DNA of 64,000 nucleotides from Tupaia tana (Eukaryota; Chordata; Mammalia; Scandentia; Tupaiidae). The stretch spans positions 82,263,398-82,327,397 of the forward strand of contig JAKSZU010000005.1 of NCBI GenBank assembly GCA_026018925.1. The letters run 5' to 3'. The notes below the pieces were generated by a model. The model searched no databases and had not been told where the DNA came from. It saw only the letters and a program-made list of their open reading frames with translations. The translations under genes were made by a program, and so were the position numbers. This document shows positions 10,886 to 21,289 of this stretch, piece after piece; position 1 is the first letter of the stretch, and each line of letters starts with the position of its first letter.

Positions 10886-11090
10886 ATAGCCAGGTCTGGC
10901 AGCATGTGCTGGACAGTGCTGTTATCCTGGCTGTGGACAGGTAAGAGACCAAGGTTCAATTCCCATCTCATCCTAATATAACAAACAAATAAACAAAAAT
11001 GGCATGGTGATGTGTGCCTATAGTCTCAACCATTTCAAAGACTGAGGTAGAAGGAATGTTATACAGTAAGACCCTCTCTGAAAACACACA
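10886..11090 (+). mobile_element. Composite tRNA-like / 7SL-like SINE fossil
   Basis: The left half has a B-box-like GGTTCAATTCCC. After an A-rich linker, the right half 'ggcatggtgatgtgtgcctatagt', 'aaagactgaggtagaagga' and 'cagtaagaccctctctga' parallels the Alu/B1 domain of 7SL RNA. It ends in a CA-rich tail. This fits a fused tRNA-7SL SINE such as those described for tree shrews; the assignment is from memory. Confidence 0.55.
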
Positions 11091-11155
11091 CACACAAACA
11101 CACACACACACACACACACATACACACCATATAAACAAACACACACACACACTCA
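11081..11155. repeat. (CA)n microsatellite
   Basis: Interrupted CA repeat grown from the tail of the preceding composite SINE. It creates a chance valine/cysteine-rich frame on the minus strand. Confidence 0.9.
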
Positions 11156-11274
11156 AAAACAACTCCAAATGACCCCAAATTTTCATCCTTCATATCCTAC
11201 CAGGAAAAGTGAACCAAATTCTGTAAATCCAAAGAAAGTGCTTAATTCTTATGTGACAAGTCTTTATTGTTATC

Positions 11275-11463
11275 TAGTCCCACAGTCATCCCCAGGGGGA
11301 TGTCATACCCCAATCCCTTCTCCTCCATTTATCTATCCTTTTGGGACTTTGGGCACACATACACATATACCTTGTGTTTTTCAATCCAACGAGTAAGATT
11401 CTAATCACACAGACAACCATGCTGAATTCATCTGCCTTAACAACCAGGCCATGGACTGGCCCC
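11275..11463 (-). mobile_element. SINE-A, old 3'-truncated copy
   Basis: It begins within the core ('tcatccccagggggatg') and runs through 'cccttctcctccat' to a decayed head ending 'gactggcccc'. The pyrimidine-rich 3' part and tail are missing. Confidence 0.7.
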
Positions 11464-12078
11464 ACACAAAATATTTCCTATTGAGATATGTTACTATTTA
11501 TTTGCATCTTCAATGTATCATTTTAATCAGTTTATCATGTTAAACTTGTTATTCAAACTCATACAGACACTTCAGATACAATTATTGTTTTATGTAGTAA
11601 TGTAGGGAATAAAAAGTATTATTTTTTTCTTACCTATGCAATGTTTATGACAACTTATAACAAAAGATAAAATCACAAGAGAAAAGCCCAACTAATTTAT
11701 TTTCAGGAGTGTTTTGTGACACAGAAGCCTTCAGAAGTAAAGATATTAAAATTCAAGGAGTTGTTGTAATTTATTCTAAGTCAAGCTAAAGAAGTAGATG
11801 GTGGTGGAGAAACATATTTAGATAAAAATGGGTATGATCTAATGATAATAAGCTATGGTTGGGTGGAGGACTAAATATGTGGTTGTTCATTCTATTTTCT
11901 GAATCTCTGTAATTTATCTCTTTTTGAAGTAGGCTTAATTATTTTACCTGTGTTAATAAAACACATGCACACTGATCCCCCATACATGAAACTTTATGTG
12001 TATTTGGTCATCAGAAATGTCTTGACACATTTTTACATAGAAAAACCAAAATATACATCTTGACTTTCCTAGCAACCA
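11464..12078. other. Unassigned sequence
   Basis: Nothing recognised in about 600 bp of AT-rich sequence. Confidence 0.5.
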
Positions 12079-12099
12079 TATATATATATACACACAACC

Positions 12100-12148
<49 letters not shown>

Positions 12149-12152
12149 ACCG

Positions 12153-12192
<40 letters not shown>

Positions 12193-12243
12193 TACACACA
12201 TGCATACACACACACATATATATGTATGTGTGTGTGTGTATAT
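12079..12243. repeat. Compound (TA)n/(CA)n/(TG)n microsatellite
   Basis: Blocks of TA and CA alternate, with two copies of 'cacacaaccgtatatata' (near 12091 and 12142), and close with CA-TA-TG (12185-12240). The final CA...TATATA...TG part is self-complementary and could fold into a hairpin. The tyrosine/valine-rich frames here are artefacts. Confidence 0.95.
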
Positions 12244-12329
12244 TTTCCACAAATGATTCTGAATCTTTTAAAAACTTTCATTCCGACTAATAGAAAACAG
12301 AAATATTCTACATGTACATATATAGTTTT

Positions 12330-12585
12330 TTTCTTTCCTTTTTCCCCCCATAGGGTGCATGTGCTTGCTGGAGAGACTGAGAAGGAAAGTGAGAAACCAT
12401 TCCCCAGGGAGGATGATCATGTCACATGTCACAATCCCTTCTCTTCCATTCTTCTCTCTGGATTTTGGGCATGGATTCACACACTCCTAGTGTGGTCTTT
12501 TTCAAACTACTGGGTCTGGGACTTTAACTGTGTTCTAACATGTGGGAGTTTAGTATCTTAACCACCAAGTCTCCTGCCAGCCTCC
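12330..12585 (-). mobile_element. SINE-A, old copy
   Basis: All segments are recognisable in antisense order: 'catagggtgcatgtgcttgctgg', 'cccttctcttccattcttctctctgg', 'actgggtctgggact', and the head ending 'ctcctgccagcctcc'. Confidence 0.75.
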
Positions 12586-12753
12586 ATATAGACATTTCTA
12601 ATGGACTTAAAATTTAGAAAATATTTCTTTAATTATTTTGAACATTAAACTCTAAACATTATGAGGAATATTTGTATTTCAGCAATGATTTATGTTATGA
12701 TACTTTCTACATATGCACTGGAAGGAGACATTTTGAGGATTCTGTCTCATGTA

Positions 12754-12984
12754 CAGTCATGTGCCACTTAAGGATGATTAAGTCCACAATGGGTCCACAT
12801 TTAAAATGGTGGTCCCAGAAGACTATAATAAGCTACACCACATAGCTCTATAATCTTAGAGTGTAGTAGGCTATATATACCTCCTTAGCTGTGTAAGTAC
12901 ACCCTGTGATATTTGTACAATGACAAAATTGCCTAACAACACATTTCTTGGAATACATCCCTATCGTTAAGTGATGCATGAATG
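12754..12984 (+). mobile_element. MER2-like (Tigger/pogo) DNA transposon
   Basis: The ends CAGTCATGTG and GATGCATGAATG are near inverted repeats, each next to TA, the expected target duplication of pogo elements. Internal motifs match the remembered MER2 consensus: 'atggtggtcccagaagactataata', 'agtaggctatat', 'tgtgtaagtacaccctgtga' and 'aaaattgcctaacaacacatttct'. It is shorter than MER2 (~345 bp), lacking part of the middle. Non-autonomous, no transposase frame. Confidence 0.75.
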
Positions 12985-12986
12985 TA

Positions 12987-13382
12987 TATCAAATGCAGAA
13001 AATTCACTACAATTACAGTATTGTTGAACTAATAATTATGTAGAATGTTTGCTCAACAGTGAAGTCTATTTTGTTTTAGATATGTACTCTCCAGAGCCAG
13101 AAGTAATCATCTGTTTTTGCTCTTCCAAGTTATTTAACACACATCATCGGCATGAGGATAAAATGAACAGATTCTTGCAAAGACAAAATCATGAACTTTC
13201 TTAGCAACACACTTCACAGTGCAATCAAGTCAACTTTTAAATAAAGATAAAATTTTGGATGTATAAAAAATTGTCTTCAGAAGCATACAGATAAGAAATA
13301 GGACTGGAGTCAAGGATTCTTGGCAATGGATTACTCTGAGGTATATTTGGGAACCATAGTGAAAGGGTCTTGAATGATAACT
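12987..13382. other. Unassigned sequence
   Basis: No gene or repeat recognised. Confidence 0.5.
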
Positions 13383-13399
13383 CAAAGTCATATTTGATT

Positions 13400-13664
13400 C
13401 TTTTTTTTTTTTTTTGGAGAGGTTTTTCGCTATAGGGCGCGTGCGCTCGCCAGACAGAGAGAGACATAGAGACAGAAAGCCAGAAATCACCCCCCAGGGG
13501 GGATGGTCATGCCGCAATCCCTTCTCCTCCATTCTCCTCTCGGGATCTTGGGCACGCACGCACACGCGCCCGGCGTGAGTTGTAAGCCACCGGGTCCGAG
13601 ACGCGAACCACGGTCGACTACGTGGGAGTCCAGTGACATAGCCATTACGCTAACTGCTGGTTCC
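13400..13664 (-). mobile_element. SINE-A, young copy with TSD
   Basis: TSD CAAAGTCATATTTGATT at 13383-13399 against CAAAGTCATGTTTAATT at 13665-13681 (two differences). Near-consensus body with the GGTTCGCGTC B box on the minus strand. Confidence 0.93.
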
Positions 13665-13730
13665 CAAAGTCATGTTTAATTTTTATGGTACATCAAGCAC
13701 ACATGGGATTTTTATTTTATATAAAGATTC

Positions 13731-13977
13731 TAGGCTGGCTCTGTGGCACAAAACTCATGCTCTGATGAGGAGAAGCTGGATCCCACATGGCGACTGCACT
13801 TTGAATTCCTCTTCCTGATAGCCTGAAATACTCTGGCCATGCGTGAGAGTGCTCAGGATTCCACAGGCTGGAGAGGTGCTGGAAGGTGGGTATGGTGTAA
13901 CAGAACCCTGTGAAGGTTGCTTGTCTCTCTCTCACTGGTATGGGCACATGCACACTCTATTCTGAATAAAGAAAAAC
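13731..13977 (+). mobile_element. SINE-B-like element with TSD
   Basis: TSD ATATAAAGATTC at 13719-13730 and ATATAAATATTC at 13978-13989. The body starts 'taggctggctctgtggcaca', has a degenerate B box (TTTGAATTCC) and ends 'tctattctgaataaagaaaaa'. The insertion structure is clear; membership of SINE-B rests on the head only. Confidence 0.6.
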
Positions 13978-14134
13978 ATATAAATATTCCAAGATGACAG
14001 AGATTTTGATTCAATTAAATGTTTGGAAACCACACTCACAAATTTTAATCTATTACAGAAATAATTTGAATTATGTCCATAGCCCTCCGATTTAAACAAG
14101 TACTAAGTTTTCTAAATTAGACTTGAAAAACACG

Positions 14135-14335
14135 ATATTTTGGTTAAGAACAGAGCCTCTGCTGTTGAGGTGTCTGTTTTCACAACTCTCTGGTGTTTCT
14201 TTGCCTGTAAACTAAAGTGGCAAAATAACACCTACTTCACAGAGTTTCTGTATTTCAAAAGCAAAGTAGTATTCCTCAATCACTTTAGAACAGTGCCTGA
14301 CACACTAAGCCCACACTAGTTGTTTGCTATTATTA
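14135..14335 (+). mobile_element. MIR SINE
   Basis: MIR order is visible: 'ttggttaagaacagagcctctg', 'ctctggtgtttctttgcctgtaaa', 'aacacctacttcacagag', then 'agaacagtgcctgacacacta'. An ancient mammalian element, heavily diverged. Confidence 0.7.
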
Positions 14336-14482
14336 ATTTATGGGTGAAGGTAAGTTATTTAATACACTATCTATGAACTAGAAATAGTTTACTTAGCATT
14401 ACTGAAAAATGTGGCAAGCTGGCAAGCAAAAGGTTATTTCAACAATCCATGTTTTCAAAAGGGTTTAGGAATGGATATTCTA

Positions 14483-14890
14483 GAGACCAGCTGATGGCAT
14501 AATGGTTACATCGCTGGACTCCCACATTGCAGTCAACTGCAGTTCAAGTCCTGGATGCCATGGCTTAAAACTCCCTATGGGCATGTGTGTATGTACCCAA
14601 AATTCCGAGAAGAGAACGGAGAAGGGATAGTGGCATAGCTATCTCCCTGGGGGATGATTTCTCTCTCTCTCTCTCTTTCTCTGGTGAGCACATGTTCTCT
14701 CTGATGAGCACATGTGCCCTATAGCAAAACTTCTCTCAAGAAAAGAAAGAACAAGAAAGAAAGAAAAGGGGGTGAAGAAAGTAAGAAGAAAGAAAAAGGA
14801 AAAAAAAAAAAAAGAAAGAAGAGGGGAGAAAGAAAGGAAGAAGAATGAAATAAAGAAAAAGAAAGGAAGAAGAAAGAAAGAAAGAGAAAT
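14483..14890 (+). mobile_element. SINE-A, intermediate copy with expanded GAAA tail
   Basis: The head 'gagaccagctgatggcataatgg' and B box GTTCAAGTCC are present. The stretch 'ctctgatgagcacatg' is partly duplicated near the 3' end. The A tail has become a ~150-bp purine tract of GAAA/AAAGA units (14740-14890). A weak TSD (AATGGATATTCTA / AATGGAGATCCTA) flanks it. Confidence 0.85.
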
Positions 14891-14899
14891 GGAGATCCT

Positions 14900-15587
14900 A
14901 TGTGAAAATACCTTATGTGATGTGATAAAATAAAATAGGAAAATATGACTTCCTTTGAATCAAATCATTTTTGTAGTGTATACTAAACTCTGTTTAATGT
15001 CATTTCACAGATCCACATTGTAATTATTGTATTAGATATGATGTACTATATATATTTTACTATTTCATTGTTTTGGTATATAATCTCACCTATTATAGAC
15101 TCTATTAGTGTAATAGTTACAGTATGTGTTCGATTATATTTTCATATGAAAATCAATTTTATTTACATATGTAATTTTTCAGTAAGGACATCTTGAAGCA
15201 TATTACAAACAAAAAGTACCTAATGGAATATTTGTAGACAGCTGGATGAATAGAGATATACAAATTGGTGGATAGACAGGTAGAAAGTCTATTGTACATT
15301 GTTATAGTCTAATTCTCACAGTTCAGTTAACTTTATAAACAATGACATTGAGTGAAAATATCCAATATTTTCCTGACTTCTCTAAAATCATTAATAATAT
15401 TGGTGTCTGCCTTATGATTCATATCTAGAAGTTTAAATTTGAGTTCAGGTAATTCATTGAACTATTAAAGTAGGATGTTTTTAAAATGTCTTTAAAGACC
15501 AATAATACAAGAATATTATTAAAACAGCTTTATCAAAAGATGAAGTATTCAGTGGCTTAGAAAAAAAATACATATGAAAATGGTGTT
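14900..15587. other. Unassigned AT-rich sequence
   Basis: Nothing recognised. Confidence 0.5.
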
Positions 15588-15827
15588 GGGACAGCAGGTG
15601 GCATAGAGGTTAAAGAGACTGGATCCCACAGGGTCAACTTCACAGTTCGAATTTCAGACCTAATGGCTTCAAAAACATACTACATGTGTGTGCAGAGGAG
15701 AATTAAGGAGAATGATTATTGCATGGCCATCCCCCCAGGGGCTGATTTGTCACTTTCCTTCCCTAGTTATTTGTCTCTCTGTCTCTTCAGTGGGTTTGTA
15801 TTCTCTATAGCAAAAAGAAAAAAAAAT
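15588..15827 (+). mobile_element. SINE-A, old copy
   Basis: Head 'gggacagcaggtggcatagagg', B box AGTTCGAATTTC, core 'tgcatggccatccccccagg', end 'ctatagcaaaaag'. The CA-rich linker is shortened. Confidence 0.8.
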
Positions 15828-16106
15828 CGTTATCATATACAAAAGTTGTTACATAGTGGACAGTAAAATTTACACCAAGTTATTAAGGAAATCACTCATA
15901 CAAAAGAGATATAGTATCACTGAAATGATAACAGTCTTGTAGATTGTTCTTCAATGTATCTCATGTATCTAGAATAACAATGAGAAAACAAAATTAGATA
16001 TAAAAGTATTCTCTGCTTAAATCTGGAACCTCCGGAAAAACTTTGGGGCTTTTGAATATCAATGAAATAAGATAGGACTTTCCCATATTAAATGTTTTTA
16101 ATAATG

Positions 16107-16271
16107 ATGCCAGCAGGTGGCATGTTGGTTAAGGCACTAGATTCCCACATGGCCTACTGCAGTTCAAGTCCTAGATCTGGCAGCTCTCTTTCTTTCTCTC
16201 TCTCTCTCTCCCTCTCTCTCTCTTCTCTCCCTCTCTAGTGAGCATGTGTGATTTGTAGCAGATTGAAAAAA
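16107..16271 (+). mobile_element. SINE-A, old copy with internal deletion
   Basis: The head (to 'gacctgg'-like 'tagatctggcag') joins directly to the CT-rich 3' part, so about 100 bp of the core is gone. The CT block has expanded. Confidence 0.75.
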
Positions 16272-18747
16272 ATGATGATAATAATGATAAATAAAATTAA
16301 ATGATTCTTTAAAAAATAATGTTAAACTACACTTGCCTATGTTTTAAGACAAAATGTTAAAGGATCATGTAATATGTATTTAATCTTTCAATAATAGCTA
16401 AAATTGAAAATAGTTATAATATTCAACTTTATTTTAAACAAACACTAGAAATCAGAGAATTCTCTCGACTGCATTTTAAGTATAGATTGCTAAGTTTCAT
16501 GATAGTATTTGACACACATCTGTTTAACTAAAGAGTTAGGTCATTCTTTTGTATGATAAATACAGATCTTTGATCAAAATTCACAGAATCCTTTCAATCC
16601 AAAATGTCCCATCTGTTCAGCACAATAGGCTATAAAGTAAAAAGGTTTTATTACTAGTATTTGAAAAGGTCTTTAAAGTCTGTTTTTGGAAGACTTACTT
16701 TTTCGTTTGCTTTATATGTTGTGTATCTGTTAGTTTATTTTTTTTTCTTCTTCCAAAATAAAAAGAACAAGCATGTGAAACTGTAACACTCTATGGGGCT
16801 CACCCATTGCTAGAGCCAGGCTCTCCCCAGTGTGTCCTTCATCTTGATCATTGAAGATGCTGAAGAATCTGCTTAAGAACAGATTTAATGAGCACCCCCT
16901 ATGAGTTTTATTTGTCATTTCTCACTTGGAAATATCGGAAATAATTAGTGCCACTGAAACATGGAGGAATGGAATCAGACTTCTAGTTACATTATGAATT
17001 AAAAATGAGAGTGATTAAGGTATTCAAAAAGAGAATAAAACACTAACTCCAGAGGAGATTTTACTTACCTCCAATTATTCCCTTTATAACATCCCCTGAG
17101 GAAGGGTTACTCAGGTATGAACAGAGCTGCTCCTGCAGCAGCGTAGCGACTCTGTCTGTGCCTGCTGATCTTTAGACTCTTTATTCCAGTAATTAGAGCA
17201 AACATCTATTTCTTCTAGCTGTAGGTTTTTTCCAGTGTCTGCCTCTAGGTGGCTTCTACGAATGCTCCTCTCCCTCTGTAACTGGTGAGAACCTTTTACA
17301 CTTCCACAGCTAGCTCTCTTAGGAGACTTTTAACACAAGAGAGATTTTGTCCAAAAACAAGTTTTTGTTTTGTTTGCATTTCTCCTTTATTCTTGGGTAG
17401 GCAGAAGTGGAAAAGAAATTGAAAAATATTCAGCTATGCTAAAAATAGGCTTATGCATGTCCATCGTATTCTGAATTTTCACATTGACTGATAAAGAGTA
17501 TCATTTTCCCTATGCCTCTAACTCAACTGTCAATTAGGTAAGATCTCCTCAAACTCTTTAAATGTCATTAAAACACAAAGGGAAGATCAAAAGTATTTGG
17601 AATTTTCAAGATCAAAATAGATCATGGACAAAACCAAATGCATTTTTGTGATTAAGTCCTGTATCACAAGTTGTTCTTGGCCTTGCTTTTATTAAACTTG
17701 ATACTAGTCTCCCCAACTTAATATTTAACATTTGGTAAAATCTATATTTAGTTCCATTTTGTCAGGAATAATCACATATGCGAAAGTAAATATATCTCTA
17801 ATTCTTTTAGTTAAAAATCCTTACAGTGTTTTCTCTTGTCTGAACAAATTAGAGCAAAAAAAGGTCAATTTTTGTAAATTGCAGGCTATTGTGTCTGTGC
17901 GTGTGTGAAAGAGAGGGGGCAGAGAGAGAGAGAGTGAGAGATAATGGTAAATATCTGACTATAATAGCCTAATTAATTCACTATTACAGTGTATATCTGA
18001 TTTCTGTGTCCAAGAACAATAGTTTATAGAAAGTAATGGATCATCAACCTCTCAGAAGACCACCAAAGAAATCCATTGATCAAGCAAAGCTTTTAATTAG
18101 TTCAGTTGCAGGAAGGAAGAAGAAATCTCAGCCTATACCTAGAGTATGTCAAAATGTGGAGATAAGGGAAATATATTTATGGCTAAGGATGTTTACTCAA
18201 TAATAACTTGGCATTGGTGAGCAAAGTGAATCTTTTGAGTCTTGAGTAGCAACCTGTAATTTTGATAAAAAAGCAGTTTTAGTTAATTCATAGACTTATT
18301 TTCTAGGAGCAAGTATTTTCTGTTACAGATAGCTAAATTATTATGGCTCATTCTCAATATATTTAACAGAGGAACACATATAAATTCTTTATTTCAGAAA
18401 TGACATTGTAACCCCAAAACATAAAAGTGTGTTTCTTCACTATAGTGTTTAACAGAGAAACAAGACAAATAGTTATTTTCAGCAAAAATAAAACAACAAC
18501 AACCACCAAAGCAAAACTGCCATAACTTTTATGAAGAAAAGGCAAAAAAACCACCTATTTGTCCATGTGTGTCTGTGTGTGTTTATGTCTTTAAAAATGT
18601 TCAAAAATGTCGCATAAGATATCCTTAACAAAAAAATGTAAAAAGCACACCATATAATTTGACATCTTTCTAATATTTGTTTTCTGCTCTGATCTCTTTA
18701 GTTGTCCTACAGAAAGGTTAAATACTTCACAAAATCTAGTAAAACTA
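16272..18747. other. Longest repeat-poor stretch of the first half
   Basis: About 2.5 kb in which I recognise no mobile element and no exon. There is a short GA-rich run near 17905-17940. The part around 17080-17340 has somewhat higher GC ('cctgcagcagcgtagcgactctg') and is the best place here to look for conserved non-coding sequence, but nothing in it is diagnostic. Confidence 0.45.
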
Positions 18748-18990
18748 GGGACTTAATGGCATAATGGTTATGTGGCTAGACTCCCACATAGTTGACTATA
18801 GTTCGAGTCACAGATCTGGTGGCTTAAAACTCACCAGTGGCATGTGTGTATGCATGACCAAAATCTCAAGAGGTAAATGGAGGAGCAGAGATTCTGGCTT
18901 AGACATCTGTCCTGGAGCCTGGTTTCTCATTTTCTGTCTTTCCAGTGAGTGTATGCATCCTAAAGCAAAAATATATAGGAAAAAAAATAT
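18748..18990 (+). mobile_element. SINE-A, intermediate copy
   Basis: Head 'gggacttaatggcataatggttatgtggctagactcccac', B box GTTCGAGTC, truncated CT block. The flanks share only TAGTAAAA as a possible TSD. Confidence 0.82.
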
Positions 18991-19575
18991 ATATAGTAAA
19001 AGTAACATTTTTTTCCCCTCAGAATCAATAATTGGAACAATTGTCTGAAACTACGAGTGGAGTACGTACACTCCAAAAATAGAGACAAAACTTGTGCCCG
19101 TTTCCATTGAATACCCAGTAAATAGCAGAATGTTAGAAACAGAACATCTCAACATTTTTAAATGAATAAATCATTATTTAAGTACTGGTTCTTCTGATCT
19201 TGGATTGATATATTATTTTTAATGCAGAAATCATGCCTTTGAGTTCTGTCACACAGCAATATTCACAGCCCTGTTTGTACCAACACCTGGCTTGGGCACG
19301 TCATCTTGAACACGCTAGGTACAATCGATATTTCTTGAAGTTGACTTATGCTCTGCTTTTCTTATACAGTTCAAACTTTGATGAGCCTTTTTAATTTCAC
19401 CTAAATTATTTCACTGAATAAATGGCATTTGTAGTAGTAAACACTTTAGATAATTCATATAACCAATTCCCTTTTTAATCATAGAAAGTAAAAAAATGAG
19501 AAAAGCCTTAGTGTTTTCACTCATGTCACTAGCCAGGCATAAGACAAAAACAAATGTTGATTAAAAATTGTTTCT
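18991..19575. other. Unassigned sequence
   Basis: Nothing recognised. Confidence 0.5.
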
Positions 19576-19774
19576 CAGAACCAACAAGTGACATAATGGT
19601 TAGATTGCTGAGCTCCCATTTAGTTAAAAATCCCTAGAGGAGAATTAGAAGAGAATAGATTATGGCATGGCCATGTCCCTGGGGGATGTAATTTCTTGAC
19701 TTCTGTCTCTCTGTCTCTCTCTGTCTTTCCAGCAAATGCACATGCCTTATAGCAAAAATCTCTCGCTAAAAAAT
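19576..19774 (+). mobile_element. SINE-A with internal deletion
   Basis: The head 'aaccaacaagtgacataatggttag' passes to the 'agaggagaattag' core. The B-box region and the CA linker are missing. The 3' end 'catgccttatagcaaaaatctctcg' is good. Confidence 0.8.
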
Positions 19775-20118
19775 CATTATTATTATTTCTTAAGTATTAT
19801 ACATATCAATACATGCCTACAAACATACACTTTATCCTATCCGAATCTTCCACCACTACCAGCAACATTGTCACATACCTAGAAGTCAATCTGAACATGT
19901 TAATAGCTGAATTTAATATAATTTACAAATAAAAATGTGGAATGGTTAAGCAAGTTGCTTATATACTGTACTAGAGCAAATAGTTCTATTCAGGACTGGT
20001 CTTCATGCAGTTATTTAGAGAACAAGTTCTATCACTAATATGGTTAGGCCATCTTTAGTGCTACATTACTTCACTTGTATTCATTGAAGTGAAAGTGAGC
20101 AAACAGGTTCCCAGTAGC
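19775..20118. other. Unassigned sequence
   Basis: No gene or repeat recognised. Confidence 0.5.
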
Positions 20119-20270
20119 TGGAGCCAGCAGTCAGTGTGGTAGATAAGGGTACTGGATTCCCACATGGCCGACCATGGTTCAAGTCCCAGACCTGGTGGCT
20201 TGCTTCCTCATTTTCCCTTTCTCTCTTTCTTCTGGTGGTCAAATTAAAAAAAAAATTAAAAAATAACAAT
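20119..20270 (+). mobile_element. SINE-A with internal deletion
   Basis: 'ggagccagcagtcagtgtggtag' head, B box GGTTCAAGTCC, then a jump to 'cctcattttccctttctctc'. It is deleted in the same place as the copy at 16107-16271. Confidence 0.75.
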
Positions 20271-20635
20271 AACAAATGGAATTAAATAAATAATTCTTAA
20301 AAAAAGAAAGAAAGTGAGCGTAGGTAGAAATGCTCTTCCTCCTAAAATTCTTGGTCTAGAAATGGCATTTATCATGTCTCCTCACAAAGTTTTTGCTGAA
20401 TTCACTCATATACCACATTGGAGAAAATTCTTTAATTAGACTGCAGACTTGTTGCACATAAGGAACTCCATCTCATTGTTTTCTTTCTTAGAACCTGCTG
20501 TGCTCTAAAAAATACTATTCTTATTTATTATCTTCCATACCCACAGCAGAAATCTGAAATGGGCATTCCAGAGCATTTGCTTTTTGTGGAATATACAAAC
20601 ACAAACAAATTCACAAACACATCATACATGTATGA
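20271..20635. other. Unassigned sequence
   Basis: Nothing recognised. Confidence 0.5.
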
Positions 20636-20639
20636 ATAT

Positions 20640-20683
<44 letters not shown>

Positions 20684-20699
20684 CACACACACACGAGTG

Positions 20700-20754
<55 letters not shown>

Positions 20755-20780
20755 CCATGTGTGTGTGTGTGTGTGTATGA
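20636..20780. repeat. Compound (TA)n/(TG)n microsatellite
   Basis: TA runs, a short CA block, a second TA run and two TG blocks. The CA (20683-20694) and TG blocks can pair across the TA core. Confidence 0.95.
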
Positions 20781-20904
20781 AGGGACTTTAGAAATTCATG
20801 AAAAATAAAATTATGAGTTTATATTGGTGCATATATTTTCAGGACATGCATAATTTCTACATAGTATGTATTTTCTATGAACTTTTATTTCAGGGTTTTG
20901 CCAT

Positions 20905-21255
20905 AGGACACTTTAACTCTTACTCCCTTTCAGCAGTCTTTCTCTCTCACTTGTCTCTGAAGAAGCCAGCTGGCATGTTCTGGGATGCTCTATGGAGTGA
21001 TCTCCATGGCAAGTAACCGAGCGCATCTTCCAATCCACATCTCAAGAGGGATTGAATCACAGTAACACTACGTGAGTGACTGTGAAGATAATGAGCCTGA
21101 GAAGATTGTTACAATGAGCTAACAACTTCAGTGAAGCCCTGGGAGAGACTCATAGAACATTCAGAGAAGCCATTCTCACTTTTCAAAAACTTAGAAATAA
21201 TAATAACATTTGCTGCTTTAAGTTTTTTAGTTTTTGAATACTTTGTTATTCAAGA
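20905..21255 (+). mobile_element. MaLR-like LTR (MLT1-type)
   Basis: The phrase 'tgctctatggagtgatctccatggcaagtaaccgag' and the end region 'ttgctgctttaagttttt' resemble the remembered 3' half of an MLT1-type solo LTR. Heavily decayed; family name uncertain. Confidence 0.5.
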
Positions 21256-21289
21256 GAAAAATGAGAATTTGGATATTTGGGTAGCATCA

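Noticed and set aside
12011..12290. Cysteine/valine/tyrosine-rich frames
   Set aside because: These are translations of a TA/CA microsatellite.
20092..20319. GAAAGTGAGC repeat on both sides of the SINE at 20119 as a TSD
   Set aside because: The left copy is about 20 bp away from the SINE start, so it is not a proper target duplication.
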